The notes under the pieces are model-generated. The model was not told the DNA's origin. It saw nothing but the letters and a program-made list of their open reading frames with translations, and searched no databases. The translations under genes and the position numbers were made by a program. DNA of 64,000 nt. Origin: Oreocharis arfaki. Lineage: Eukaryota > Chordata > Aves > Passeriformes > Paramythiidae. Numbering within the stretch: the first letter of the stretch is position 1; every line of letters begins with the position of its first letter. The stretch spans positions 160,516 through 224,515 of the forward strand of contig VZRR01004733.1 in the NCBI GenBank assembly GCA_013398015.1. The letters are read 5' to 3'. Shown in pieces: positions 1 through 13,113 of the stretch.

Positions 1-470
1 GTGAGAGCCAGGTAAACTCACCACTTAACAGTTAAGTATTTCCTGAAATCCAGCTATATCAATGCCTACAAGAGAATGAAACTCAGTAAAGAATGTAAAT
101 GTAATGCTCTTGTAGAACTTTTTTATTTTAAACGTTTCCAAAAAATGGAGCATTTATGCCTCTTCTTTTATACTGGCCTATCATCCCTGGAAAAAAATAG
201 GATGAAAACTTTAACAAGTTACTGCACATGTATCACAGGGATAGCTTATTCAGCTTTTTGAAAGAATAATTTTTGGCAGTATGATGACATCAGAAATGAA
301 GTATATTTGGTTCCTGATGAGTTATTGTTCAAGAAGATATGATTTCTCTGGTTTGTTTTTAATTCAAAGTACACTGGTAATTGTGGAAATCTCATCTTTA
401 ACACCATCTTTCCTTGTTCAGAAGATTTCTTAATGTCCTCCCTTATTTGTGGGGACTATTGTGTTCAAAG

Positions 471-575
471 ATTCATAGAATTGTTAAGGTTAGAAAAGAC
501 CTCTAAGATCATCTAGTCCAACACTGCCATGTTCACCACTAAACAAGGTACATGTTCTTCTGACATTTATTAAGA
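471..575 (-). mobile_element. CR1 LINE 3' fragment
   Basis: The + strand reads ATTCATAGAATTGTTAAGG, then a GAAAAGACCTCTAAGATCATCTAGTCCAAC-type stretch, then CACTAAAC. This is the reverse complement of the avian CR1 3' untranslated end. The element's 3' end is at about 471 and it is cut off within about 100 bp, as is usual for 5'-truncated copies. Confidence 0.85.
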
Positions 576-2462
576 CCAAGCTCCCCTTTCTGACGGATAG
601 ACTTTTATTGGCCAGGTGTTAGAGCAGCTCTTTTTTCCTTTGCAGTATTCATGCCATAAAACAGACAAATTCTTGGTTATTCATAAGTCACTGAGGGTAA
701 GAATACACTCAGCTATGTGGACACAGATACCATTCCAGCTGTGAAATTATATGAGCTGGCAGGCTTTGGTGGAGGGGAAGCGTCCAGTGACTGTGGAGGC
801 TGAATGGTTTTCAGGGCTCAAAACAAAGCAAAGTCTTCAGTCAATCAGAGGATATTTTACTTTTTGCTAGGCCGTGTGCAAATTTTGAGATTTCTTGTTT
901 CTGAAATGTGCGTTGTATTCATGTGAGGTTTCACTGCCACTTGGAATTGAAAATTTTGGTGCAGAAATGTTCCCACAATTAGCAACTTGTAATTCAAATA
1001 TAGATAGATTGGTAATATCTTAGGCTGTGAGAATTACACTATGAAAGCATAGGTCCATTGTCCATTCATACCTTCCGAAAAAGAGAGAGAAAAAAGAGAT
1101 GGAATGTTACTTCTATCATGCCCCAAATCATGTGTTGCTTACCTGCTTGATTGCTTATCTGTTGCATGCAGTGATTTGTTAATTGTACTACCCCATAAAA
1201 AGCTTTTAGACCTGTAGAGGCTGCGTGGCCTGTCTTCCTCCACTTCTCTTGGGCTATGTCACTTACATAAATTGAGCTTAATGAGGTGATTCTGAAATTA
1301 ATTTCCTCGTTTAAAGGTTAAATATTTTAAATAGAACTCAATTGTGATGAAGTTTAGAGGGCTTGCATGGAGATAGCAGCCTGAGCCTTGTGTGGCTGTG
1401 TATCATTCCTCATACTTCCAAGCACTGTGCTGTGAGGCTTTTAGCTTTGGGAAGTGGCTTTATCCCTGGTTTTACCTTCTTCGCAGCATGTTGCTTCATA
1501 CTACTGCAAATCATTATAATTGCAAGAGGAAGGCATTAGTTTTCAAACTTGCCTTTTGTACTTAAAAAAGCCCATTTGGAGAACAAAAGGATGTGCAGTT
1601 TATAACTCATGTGCTGAACTTCTCCTTTGAGATGTGAGTGTTTGGGTATAACTCTGAAAGAATCTGAAATTCTTGCACCATAGCACTCAAAGGTATGTAC
1701 AAGACAGTAATGCAGATAATTCTGATAATGAAGGAGGAACTCCAAAGAATATCAGAGTTTGATGCCTGAAGCAGAAATTGGTAATTTATCTCAACTGTGA
1801 AATATAGAGTTGCTGGGCCTTAGAAAAGATGGGAAGAATTTTATGCATTGCACTGTAAGAAAGGGAGAAAGAATTTTATTTTTCTATTGTCTGCTTATTT
1901 AATGGTTTGATTTCTTTGTTATTTTTATATGTTTTCTTCACCTTCTGCTTGCACCATAATCCATTCCTCCTCCTTTTCATTTGATTTGATCTGTCGAGTT
2001 TATTGAACTATGTCAAATCACTCTGTAGAAGCAACTTTTGGATTAGCCTATTTGTTAGGTCTTAGAGTATAATAATTAGCTACATTTGGGTAGGCTTCAA
2101 AAGGAACAAATAGTGTGAGTTTTCACAGCAACTATTCAGTGTGACAGTCCTATGAGTACGAATTGTTTTGACTTTTCTCACTTACAGAAGCCAGTAGTCT
2201 TTTGTGGCACCTGATTCCCAGCTGAGAGTCATTCTGCTTTATAGCTTGAATGCATGACTTGTTTCCATTAGCACTGTCAGGGTGTTTAAAGTTGACTTGC
2301 AATTTTGTTTCACCTCCATGGTGACTCAGTGGTAGAATGTATTAATAAAAGTTTAGAAATAATAATGGTGTTTACCCTTGAATTTAGAAGACTTTGAGGA
2401 TGTACCTTAAAAGTGTCACAGAACTGGTGCAAGTTCACACAGGAATAGATTTATTTCATATG

Positions 2463-2620
2463 CTCTGCTAAATTTCCTGTGGAATGCCGAGTGCATTAGG
2501 ATCCATGGTAACCGAGCCTGCTGCAGCGCTGTATTACAGTGCTGTTGATAATGCAAGTCCATCTAATTAGCACCAAATGTCAGGGTACTAAGGGGAGCAG
2601 GTGGCACCATTTGTATCTGA
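2463..2620. promoter_or_regulatory. Candidate conserved noncoding element (motif-dense)
   Basis: Within about 160 bp there is a TEAD-like TGTGGAATG (2478-2486), an RFX half-site-like CCATGGTAACC (2503-2513), and a homeodomain core CTAATTAG (2563-2570). The sequence is of higher complexity than the flanks. Function is inferred from motif density only. Confidence 0.25.
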
Positions 2621-3179
2621 AGTAAATACAAACACAGTATTTATGTGCAAAACCAGGCAAAATAAAGCCTTTTATAAAGTCTATTAGAGATGGTTTGTGT
2701 GGTTAATAAGGTCTGAGAGAGAAAAGATAATTATAAACTGTGACCCATGAATGGTACTGATAATTTCAAGTCCAGGTTGAACCAAATGCGACTGATAGGA
2801 AATATTTTGTCTCGAGACCTTAAAGAAATAAGATGTATACTTTAAGATTAAAGATTGTAATATTTGGCATTTGTAAGGTCTATTGTTCATTCTTGGTTCA
2901 TGTTCTGTTTTAAAAGTTGTTAGGAATAATGAAAATTGTGAATAAAAAGAAGGTGGAGAATTTTAATAACCTTGATTTTTGTGAAATATTAGAGACTGCA
3001 AGCAAAACCTCTTAAGCAGTGTCTTTAGGTGGACTTTAAGGACCTAAACCTCTGTGTGACTCATAATATACATAAAAATAGTGCGAATAAGTCTGAAGTG
3101 AAAGGAAACTGCTATTGATCTGCTAGATGCCTTTATAGACATAAAGAAAGACAAATACCTCCAGAATTCTAACAAAAAT

Positions 3180-3660
3180 CTTTGTCTAGAGGTGCTTTAT
3201 GCTGTTGTCAAACAAGGAATACATGTTCAGGGCAGGTGCAACTTATGGGCTCCACTAAAAGCTTAAGTGTAACCCATAAAAACTTAAGTGTAATCCATGT
3301 TTATGCCACAAAGTATTGCCAGGCCAGGAGCAGGAATGGGATGGAAGAACCATTTCTATCTCAAAAATACTGTTTCTCCCTTGTCAGGTGTCAGGTTTTG
3401 TCAGGAACAAAAATGGTCCAGGATGCTGTGACCTCTTGTGTCTCATACCTGATCCTGTCATAGACAACTTGATGTCCAGGGTAGGACTCCCATTGGTGGG
3501 ACCTTCCCCTGGTGCAGCCAGAATGCCAGACTCCAGCACAGACCTAAACTGGTGCTTGAGCACCACTTCTATGGCTCCATGGAGATTTAGAAGGTAAATA
3601 ACTGAAAGGTATGGGGGCCTTTACATGGCTGCTCCGCACTTTGCAAATTTCACCCCTGCC
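3180..3660. other. GC-richer stretch of unknown origin
   Basis: This stretch of about 480 bp is richer in C and G than its neighbours and has overlapping ORFs on both strands, the usual effect of fewer AT-rich stops. No protein family, CR1 landmark or terminal repeat was recognised. An old LTR or DNA-transposon remnant is possible. Confidence 0.4.
3263..3299. repeat. Short direct duplication CTTAAGTGTAA(C/T)CCAT
   Basis: CTTAAGTGTAACCCAT and CTTAAGTGTAATCCAT are separated by five A bases, with one mismatch between copies. It sits inside the GC-richer stretch at 3.2-3.6 kb. Confidence 0.85.
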
Positions 3661-6600
3661 GACTGCATTGTCAACCTGATTGCAAAAACTAAACTTCATT
3701 TTTATACTATATCAGTCTGATTAATCATCTCGTGCACAAATATTCACTAAAATTAAAGATACCATCTATATTAAAATTTTAAGCTTTTTCTGAAATAGCT
3801 CAGTAAATCCGGCAACTGATACATAAATAAGATTTGCAATGCCATCCATACTATAAAAATACTGTGATTTTTTCCATATTACAATTTAATTAAAAATATG
3901 TGCTATCTATTAACACATTATTAAATGTATTTTATTCCCTTCCATTTACAAATTAGATATTAGGTATTCATTTTCTTTTTCTTTTTTCCATTAAAGGCAA
4001 TTTGATGTCGAGAGACAAAAGAAAGGGAAAACATGATGAATGCTTTCATGTATTCTGTGAAAAACCCAGAACCTGAAACATAATAATTTTAACAGGGTGA
4101 ACTTTTAAGGAGAAATAATTAAGCAAAATTAGTATCTAGCAGGTTTGGAAGTACAGAACATATTGTACAGAGAAAAAAATAAATAAACTTCCAGATGAAA
4201 AGAACACCCAAACATATTCAGAAAAGATTAAGAGACTAGGGTAAGTAAAAAAGAAAGAATATAAAAAGCTACCTTTCCAAAAATAATAACATACTCCTCC
4301 TTGCAGCTATAAAGGGGAGCCAAAGAGCCAAACAGCTTAAGGGGAAAAATTTAACTGGGCTTAAAAAAGCAAGTAAAGCTATTTTTTAATGTTAAAAGTT
4401 CTCATCATAAAACAAATATTTCAATTCCAAGCAATTGCAGAAAGCCATCATATCCTTAAAAATAATATCCGGAAAGCTAATCTTCAGGACAAAATATCAA
4501 TTAGTTTAGGAGGAAAATAAATACAGCTAATTTTTACATCAGCATAGCACATTCTGATGATGTTGTCTTCCTCATCTCCTTTGCGGGGTAGCTGGCAGTA
4601 ATGTATGACTTGTTCTTGGACTGCTCTGGTGCAGTTAGGGAGACAGCAATGTTGTAGGTCACAGTCTTTGTTCTTTTTTGCTACTTTGGAAAAACCTAAA
4701 AAACCCGCTGCTGGTTGAAATTTCTCATGGCATCTCCAGTTAGTTGATACAACCAGTACTTCAAGTGACAGCCCACATCTCCCCCAGTACCTTCATAAGT
4801 TTCTGAATCCAAAAAAACCCTACTTCTTTAAGAGTGAAGATACCAGTGGCTGAGAGCACCTTGCCTCTTTGTGAGGGAGGATTTCCTGGTGCTTGCAATA
4901 CAAGGCACTTCTGTTTGCACAAGGTAAATGAGGTTCTTATGTCCTTTCAAAGAAAAGCCTCTGTTTCTGCTGGAGTCCAACTCTGAGGCTGCCCAAAGTC
5001 ATACCCTTGCTACAGAGAGTGTTGAAAGACAATGAACAGCAGTGCCCTTCTTGCCTCAGAGAAACAGTGATTTCTGTCTTGTTTTGCCCTACAGCATCCT
5101 TGGAAACTTAGAGAGAGCAGGTGATTGCTCTTTGGACAAGATTGCTGCTGTAGCTGGCTTCCTGTAGTCAGTCTTAACATAAATGTCCTGTCCCTCCAGC
5201 CCTGAGGAAGTCAATGACATGTTGATTTTCAAAATAATAAGTATGAAAAGCTGTCGTGCAACTGTGTGCTAATTGCACACAGGCCAGATCAGTCACTGGA
5301 AATAACTGTGATAAATACCCTCTCCCACTCACTTTACTGTATGTGTGCATGAAGGAATGTGGCTGAGCAGCTGGCAGGAAGGCTGCCTGTCAGCAGCGCT
5401 CACACTGCTACGGCACCAGTATCATGGTACCAGCAAGAAAGTGGGGAATCTGCTTTTTTTGCTGGGGACAACTGAATGTGGTTATGGGGGAGGGTGAGAT
5501 AGGACAGATGGGGAGAGATAAATGTCACGAGTAGGGATGCTGCTGCAGAAGTAAAGGCTGAGAAACTCCTGAGGGGAGCACGGAGCTGGCAGAAATCTAC
5601 GGGAGGGCTTGCAGAAGCTTCCCTGAAGGAAAGGGGAATCTGATGGGAACCCTGCGAAGACCACAGCAAATTTTTTGCAGTCCAGGAAGCTGATAAAAAT
5701 TATTGACCTAGAAAACAAGAATGGAAGTACCTACTCTGTGAGGTACAGTGAATAAGGGAAAGAGTTGTTTGCAAACCCTTGTATTTTACTCTGTCTCACC
5801 ACATTATAGTTAACTGGACATGCAAAAGTCACTTGTTTTAGTGTGTGTTCTAATAAATCATTGATGCCTCAAGCTATTTTTGTGTCTTTAGTCTGGTCAC
5901 TTTTAAGGGAAGAGTACAATGGTTCCAACTTCAGAGTTATGGCCAGCTGAGAGCCTGTCACAATAATTTTTCAGTCACTCTCTCTCCTGTCCTGCTCACT
6001 TGCACAAGGGCAAAAAGCAATGGCTTTGCAGAGCCTATTAGCCTCTTTTGCACTGCTTTTGTACACTGCCTAAAGAAATAAAAGGAACTCTTTATGACTC
6101 TCGGTATTTATTTGGGTTTTACTGTGCAGAAATATAACCATCAGGCTTTTATATGGATAGGAATAAACTTAACTGCATGCAAAGTCACATAAAGAGATCT
6201 TAGCAGGAATGTAGAAATGTTTAGAGATTCTCATTGATATATGTCTGTTCTTTGAATTAGATGAATGCAGACTCTGAATATTGAAAATGACTAAACTGTA
6301 AAAGATAATGGCCACTTTTTAGTGTCAGAGGAAATCACTGATCTGTCATCCCTGTGAAAAATCTACAAATGAGGTTTAGATCACAGATCCATCAAATTAT
6401 TCAAAAGCAAATTACTGTATAAAAAAAACCAACTTAGCAACTCCTGAAATCTAAGTTGAGGCCCTACAACATTCACAAAATTTGAGGAAGAGAAGAAAAT
6501 GTTGGGTCCCAAATCTGTCATTTGTGCTGCTAGCATTTATTGTGCAGACTCTTTGAAGATTTTACAGTGAATTCAAATGTATGAATCTAATAACAGGCAT

Positions 6601-6744
6601 GTCACTTGGTCCTACTATGCTGAAAATGATCCTTCCTGGAAAGAAGTCTGAAACAGGTAGTATGTTCAAACTTATGTACTAGATAGAAAAATTCAAAGTT
6701 GATGATGGAAAGAGGAAGCAGAAGCCTCATTCATAGTGCACGGG

Positions 6745-6982
6745 AGAGAAGTGCCAGAGAAGGTTTAGGTTGGATGTTAGAAAAAGGTTCTTCCCCCAGA
6801 GGTGGTTGGGCACTGGAAAAGCTTCCCCCGGAAGCAGTCACAGCACCAAGCCTGTCTGAGTTCAGTGCTCTCAGGCACATGGTGTGATTCCTGGGGATGG
6901 TCCTGTGCAGGACCAGGATCTGGGCTCCCTGGTCATTGTGGGTCCCTTTCAACTCAGCATATTCCCTGATTCTATGAAATCA
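6745..6982 (+). mobile_element. CR1 LINE 3' fragment
   Basis: From about 6745 the sequence follows the sense CR1 tail: GGTTGGATGTTAGAAAAAGG, TTCTTCCCCCAGAGGTGG, GGGCACTGG, GCACCAAGCCTGTCTGAGTT, and GGGTCCCTTTCAACTC, ending GATTCTATGA at about 6978. The ORFs on both strands here lie within this copy and are not genes. Confidence 0.88.
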
Positions 6983-7383
6983 GCATTTTTATAATCCATC
7001 TCCAAAGGGAAGCTGAAGAGAAATTGAGATTGGAACTCCCTCTCTTCGGTACAGTTAACTGTACTGAAATACTAAGTGCCTAGCAAATCAGTCTCTAAAA
7101 AAATGCCACAGTTCTTTAATGGCAATGGTATTTGCATTTGAAGGTCCTGTGACTATAATTTAGATATCTATATTTGGCAAGCAGTTCTTACACCTGAGAT
7201 CCTGGAATCAAACAGCCCTTTTCCCTTGCAAAGAATGTAAGTAGCTTAGATGGCACTTGTAGAAGGGTTGGTTCATATAAGCCGAGGGTAGCAATTGAGT
7301 ACTCAATGTAGACTGAGATTTCACCAAGCCTTGTTCCTCGTAACAGTCTTTTTAATATAAATATTGACTGCTTGTCCTGCTGA

Positions 7384-7421
7384 TAAAAAACCAAAAAAAC
7401 AAAAAAACCCAAAAAACAAAG
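7384..7421. repeat. A-rich low-complexity tract
   Basis: Runs of six to seven A separated by C or CC (AAAAAACCAAAAAAACAAAA and onward). Low complexity. The minus-strand ORFs that cross it are Phe-rich artefacts. Confidence 0.9.
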
Positions 7422-10400
7422 GAGTGGGTTGAAAGACAAAGAAGAGTGGGTATCTCTGATGAAAGATGGTTTTCTTAGAGAAGGGTCTGTTCTGAGCAGA
7501 GCTGGGCTGAAGGCAGCAGATTTGCAGGCTTGACTTCCTCAATAAGACACTAAAGTTGTACAGTAGTCAAAGAAGGAGAGCCAAGGGAAGCAAAATTTCA
7601 GGAGTAGGTGGTAGAATTGTTCCAAAGTCTCATAACTGAGATAGATGCACCAGTTAATAACTAGGAGCAAAACAGAGTCAGCTGACTGTTAAGTCCTGAG
7701 AATGTTTTACATATTTTGTATTTACCATTTAAAAAATTATACTTCCTATTCTTAATGAAGTATCTAACATTTTCCTTTGCTAAATGAAAGCTTAACCATA
7801 ACTAGCTATAGAAGTTATTTAACACTGAGACCTCTCCTGCTCAAGGAGCAGCACAGGTTTAAGAGTGCTACAGTGTGTATGCTTGCTCTGCTTGTGATTT
7901 CTGAAGGGTCTCAGGAGCTGGCAATTATTTTCTTAGAAAGCTGTGGGAGTCAGCTTGAAGTCTAATAATACCAATGGAGAGGAATTGCCCTGAATGGATC
8001 AGTGTAAACAGCACACAGAGGAACACAATTTCTGTTCCAGGGAGTAAATCACAGGCATCAAACATTTCTTTCAATACATCGATATCTGTGTCATCCCTGT
8101 CATGTCACATACAGAAGGTGACAATACAAAAGAGGTGAGGTAGGTAGGATGACTGGAAGCAATAGATGCATTTAACACTGAAGCAGGTGCTGGCAAACAC
8201 TACGTACTTTTTTTCTGGAAGAAAACTGGAAAAGTTTTAGAGAATGTCAAGATTTTAAAGCCTTTTAGAATAGCGTGTGTTTTCTAAATAGACCAAGAAA
8301 GTATTGATTTTAAAATCCATGGCAAAGAGAAATCTCAAAAGAAACAAATAAAACTAGGAAATGAAAAAACTTGTTTGTTTGGTTGGTTTTTATGTTTCGT
8401 TAGTTCAACTAAAAGGACAGGAAGAAAACAGAACACTTTCTTCAGTTTTTGTGGAGGGCATCTAATAGGAATCCAGTTGATAAACTCTTGCGGAAGATGA
8501 TTGAAATATCTGATGGCTTAAAGACTAAAGTAGGTAATAGAAACAGTAATTAAAGAAGAATTGTAACATAACACATAGAAGGTATTATAGAACAGTGATT
8601 ATCTCTTTTGCATATGTATTGGTATGAGAATTTTGTGATAAAGGGCTTCAGTTAAAAAACACTCTTTTACTTTCATGTATTTTCTATAAACAGTAACTGC
8701 CACATGGATACAGAGTACCACATTTACATAGGATGACTTTTTAAAGGGCCACAGCATAAGACCAGTCATTTGTGGCAAGGCTTTTTTTTCTTATTCTGTC
8801 TCCAGAATATTATGTTCTTATTTTATTAAGTTCTGTTATTATGTTCTTATTCTGTTTTATTAATGTTAGTTTTGTAACTGTGTATCTAAAGGGCACATGA
8901 AGAATTAATTTTCAAACACTTTTTATCTGCGTACAGGCTGCTGTAATCTTCCACATTCCATTAGCAATAGCCTACATAGTCCCTTGTCTTGAAGACAGTA
9001 TGGCTGCCTCTGCAGCTTCTGAAGCACAGCCCTGTGTATCTTCAATTTTCTGCAATACTGCTTGAAAGATGGAAATGTCAAGCCAGATGACAGCTAATGA
9101 ACTGAGTGTTCAGTAGTTCATCACACTGGTTTTACCAGAAATCATTTAGCAACAAATTTGAAACAATTGTCTTTGGTAGCATGAGATCACTTGCCTTCTC
9201 TGACAGAAGAGTTGACGCTAGTCAGAATGGCAGCTGGCAGTGGTAGGGGCAAATCTAACCTTTGAGCTGCAAACTGTTCTGTGAGAAAAAACCCCTATCC
9301 TCATTGTGGATGAATTTGTGATGAATCTGATCTCTGCACCTTTGGCCCCACTGAAGAGTCAAAGATATCTGCTCTTCAGCTGTTACTCCTGTTGACTGAA
9401 GTTGTTGTTTGGTAAGGATTTAACCCTGCACCTGTTGTTTTAAGACATGGGGAGCCCTTCACAGCTTAACAATGCTTGTGTGGGAGACCTGTTCCATCTC
9501 ATGCCAGCAGGAAAATAGGATTTGTTTCAATGCTAAGCAGCTGTGTCTGAAGAGGTAAACACAACACCGTGAGTACTGTGAGGTGCTTGTTAGTTTCATC
9601 AGGGGAGAGGAGACTTCCATTTTTCTAGATAAGAGGTTTCCCAAACTATTGTCTTTGTGTTTCCCCAGACCACATGAATCATCTCTGTGTGTCCATCGGC
9701 AGACAGAGATTGCAGCCGGGAGTGTTTTCCTGACTCCAGGCACTGGAGCAGCTGCTGCCAGCTCCCCCTCATGCCTGTGAGCAGTGTCTCAGCTCTTGCT
9801 GGATCCTGCCTAGAAAGAGGAAGAGGTCAGGCAGAGGTGATCGGGTGCTGTGGATTAGTGTTGCTCCAATCACGAAAATGTCCAGAGTGGCTGCAAGCAG
9901 GAGTGTGTGAGGAAAGGATGACATTGTACTGATCTCCAGAAATACTTTGCTTTGAGGTTGCTGTTACACTTCTCTAGGGGAATGCATTTCCAATTGTCTG
10001 TTCTCACATCCTTTTCTACTGACAGAACAATGTATCTTACTCAATACCAAGACTGATGTGATCCCTAATGGGAAAATATCATTATCTTCCTAAATGAATA
10101 AGCAGATTCTGCCTATCGTGTCAGTTTTATGGCCACAGCACATCGTGGAGGAAAGTACTGAATCCATCTTATACATGATTACAAGAAAATGTGGTAATTG
10201 AACTCAAATTTTGTTTAAGGTAGCTTGATCAAAATATAAAAATATGATTGCCTTACTACATTTACCTGACATTGTTCATAATTTTATTTGGAAAGCACAC
10301 ACTGATTTCACACAGTGAAAAAATGTTTTTATATGAAAGGTTTGGCAAGCCTAGCTAAAACAAAGCACACTAAGAGAAAATTATGCTTTAAAAGAGGCTG

Positions 10401-10899
10401 TTCCACGCACTTGCTTGTGCATCGAGGCCTGATGTTGAACATTTTCTGGTTTTATAAGTTGGAAGCTTTATGGATAATTATCAAAAGGTATTTTTCATCA
10501 CAGTTTCATTCTTCACAAAATCCACAATGTTTTTAATATGTAGAAATATAAAAATATACATCAAAGGCAATGACCTTATGTTATACTGCTTCCTGTTCTG
10601 TGGTATGGCAGCAATCCTCAATTACTCATAACAATCAGAAAAAATATCTATGTAAGATGAAAGCTCAGAAGAGGTCTCATGGGTCACTGATTTAAATTCC
10701 TGCTAAATGCAGGCTCTTACATCACAGAATCTAATTTATGAATCTCGTGGTTTTGTTTTCAACTACAAAGTTGCCTCGGTCTCTCTGTTTTGCCTGATCT
10801 GGGGGAAGGGGATATTGGAATGCTCCAAGCGCAGCTCCCCTGGACAAAGAAAATCCTTTTTTCAATTTTCTATATTATATTTTATTTTATGATTAATCA

Positions 10900-10972
10900 C
10901 TCATGGGCTCCCTGCTTCATGGGTGTGTTCCTCTCCAGGTACAGGGCTTTGCACTTCAAATGAGTCAAGTCA
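10900..10972 (-). mobile_element. Possible old CR1 fragment
   Basis: The segment GTTCCTCTCCAGGTACAGG followed by GCTTTGCACTTCAAATGAG resembles the antisense of a CR1 body stretch (as recalled, GTTCCTCCCCAGGTGCAGG then ACTTTGCACTTCCCC). The match is short and diverged, and both ends are uncertain. Confidence 0.45.
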
Positions 10973-11802
10973 AAAGAATCACAAACTTTAGGAATGGATA
11001 ATACTCACTTCTATTTTTTATTTATCTAAAATTCTGGAGCTGATTGCCAGTGAGTTTTTTGGCACTAAAAATGTTATGTTTATTTTGGTGGTGAATGAGA
11101 ACATGTTTGGAAAGGGTGTCAGTGACTATTAAATTTCTATTTTCTTATTCTTTTTTAGCCACTTTATTTAGGTGAAAAAGAAAAAAAAATCATGCTGTTG
11201 TAGAGCAAATTGTGCAACTGCAGTACCAAAGAAGGGATGTATCACCCCAGTTCACTTTAGGAAAAAATTGCCCTGACCTAGACATTTAGTCACAGGGGTG
11301 CCAGAAGCAATGGTTTTTTCCATGTTTCATGTTGAGAACAAGGAGGGTTGCTACTACACAAGCATGGATTTGACTGTGACTAATAGAGAGGGATGCAGTT
11401 CCTTTCTTCAGATTAACACTGGCACATTCAGAGCTTGAATTTGTTCTCAGGTGATGTAGATACAATTGTGCAGGTACATAGCCATTCCATTCGCATCGTC
11501 ACTGTGACTACTCCTGCTCGTGATGCTACTGTCACATTTGTTGTTTTGTCTTTTCTCTCAACATTGAGTGTTTTGAAAAGTATGATCACTATAGTCATTT
11601 ACTCTTACATGTCATTATTCTTCTGGTTTTATTTCCTTTAGCTACATGGACTTTTTTATGCCCCTATCCTCCCCTTCCCCCCAATTTTTATATTTCCTTC
11701 ATCCTGCCTGAACTTTCTGTTTTCCTGATTTTATTAGAGCTTTAGGACTGTCTAGGTTGTGTAGATAGTAAACATGCACTGGTAGAGAAGTAGAGTGGGG
11801 GA

Positions 11803-11820
11803 TGTGTGTGTGTGTGTGTA
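11803..11820. repeat. (TG)n microsatellite
   Basis: Nearly nine uninterrupted TG units, followed by TATGAATG. No gene context beyond the intron. Confidence 0.95.
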
Positions 11821-13084
11821 TGAATGAGGAAAAATGTGCTTCAAAAGCAAGACCACTCATTATAGTATTTCTAACTGCATTTGTTATTGAGGAATAGGAA
11901 GAAGGGACATGTGATGTAAGTCAGCAGCAATTGAAAAACAGAATTCAGGGTATTAGATAATACAGGATGCCAAAGCTCGTCTTTCCTTGCTTCCCTTTAC
12001 TTGAGTGTGATTCTGCTCTTTCCATGATGACCAATTTCAGTGCTACAGTTTAAATCCATTGGAGTTATCTGCGTATATGGCTATTAATTAATCCCCCTTT
12101 CTGTTTTTAAGCTCTTACCAATGAAAATCATCTTTAAATGAAAGTTGAGATTCTCAACTCATAATGTTTTTCCCAAAGCTGGTACCCTAATAGCAAACCT
12201 ATTGTCCATAATGGCTAATCTGGTCCTGGTTGATATAGTCATGTTTTTGTCTTTCGTGTTTGCTTTTTTTTTTAATAGGATAGTTCTATTTTGACATGTA
12301 GATGATTTGCAGAGGATGAATAAGCCATTGCTATTGTTTAATTCATGTTTGTTCATATATTTTAATTATGTAGCCCTTAGCTCATAAATATGAGAACTTT
12401 TAAATGAGAGTTATCTTAGCAGAACTTTTTTGTTGGATTTGTTTGGGTTTTGTTTTGATTTTCTTAAAATAAGGTTAAATAATTAGCAGGATTTTGCAAA
12501 TTTACATAACTGGTGCTTTTTTCATTTTAGATTTTCTTGTTGCTATGGCTTAACTTTTTTCAGCCAGCAGTGTTTATTTTTACATTTGAAGCAAGCTTTT
12601 CATCTCCTGTGATGTATACCTGATACTCATAAGAAACAATAAGTCAAAGGAATACACTTCTTCCATTAGAATTCAGTTGTCTTATAAAATGCTGGAAATT
12701 CTGATCTGTAAATTTATGCAGGAATTATACTGTGTTTATCACTAGCAAGAGTATTTCAGACATAGCAGCTGCTTGTCTTCTTAATGATAATTCCTGCTTA
12801 TGAGCACACTCACAGCAGGTTGGGGGATATTTACAGCTCTGCATTTTTATGATCTCTACAGTCACCTAAATGAGCAAGTTTAGTTCTCTGAACTAAATAG
12901 GACTAGTTACATGACTGAAATTCCTCTCTGGAAAACTGCCTGAGTGATTAGATATGATACTGCCCCAAATAAAGTACTTTTGCCTTCTTTTTCCAGCTCA
13001 AACACTTTTGATCAATTCACGTTCTTTTTGCTCTCATCCTACTGTCTAGTTTTCCTTCTTTAAGGTGGCTTTTTTTCGTGCTCT

Positions 13085-13113
13085 TGTTTGTTTGTTTGTT
13101 GGTTGGTTGGTTT
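13085..13113. repeat. (TTTG)n/(GGTT)n repeat
   Basis: TTGTTTGTTTGTTTGTT followed by GGTTGGTTGGTTT. A similar shorter GTTTGTTTGGTTGG run occurs near 8370. Confidence 0.92.
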
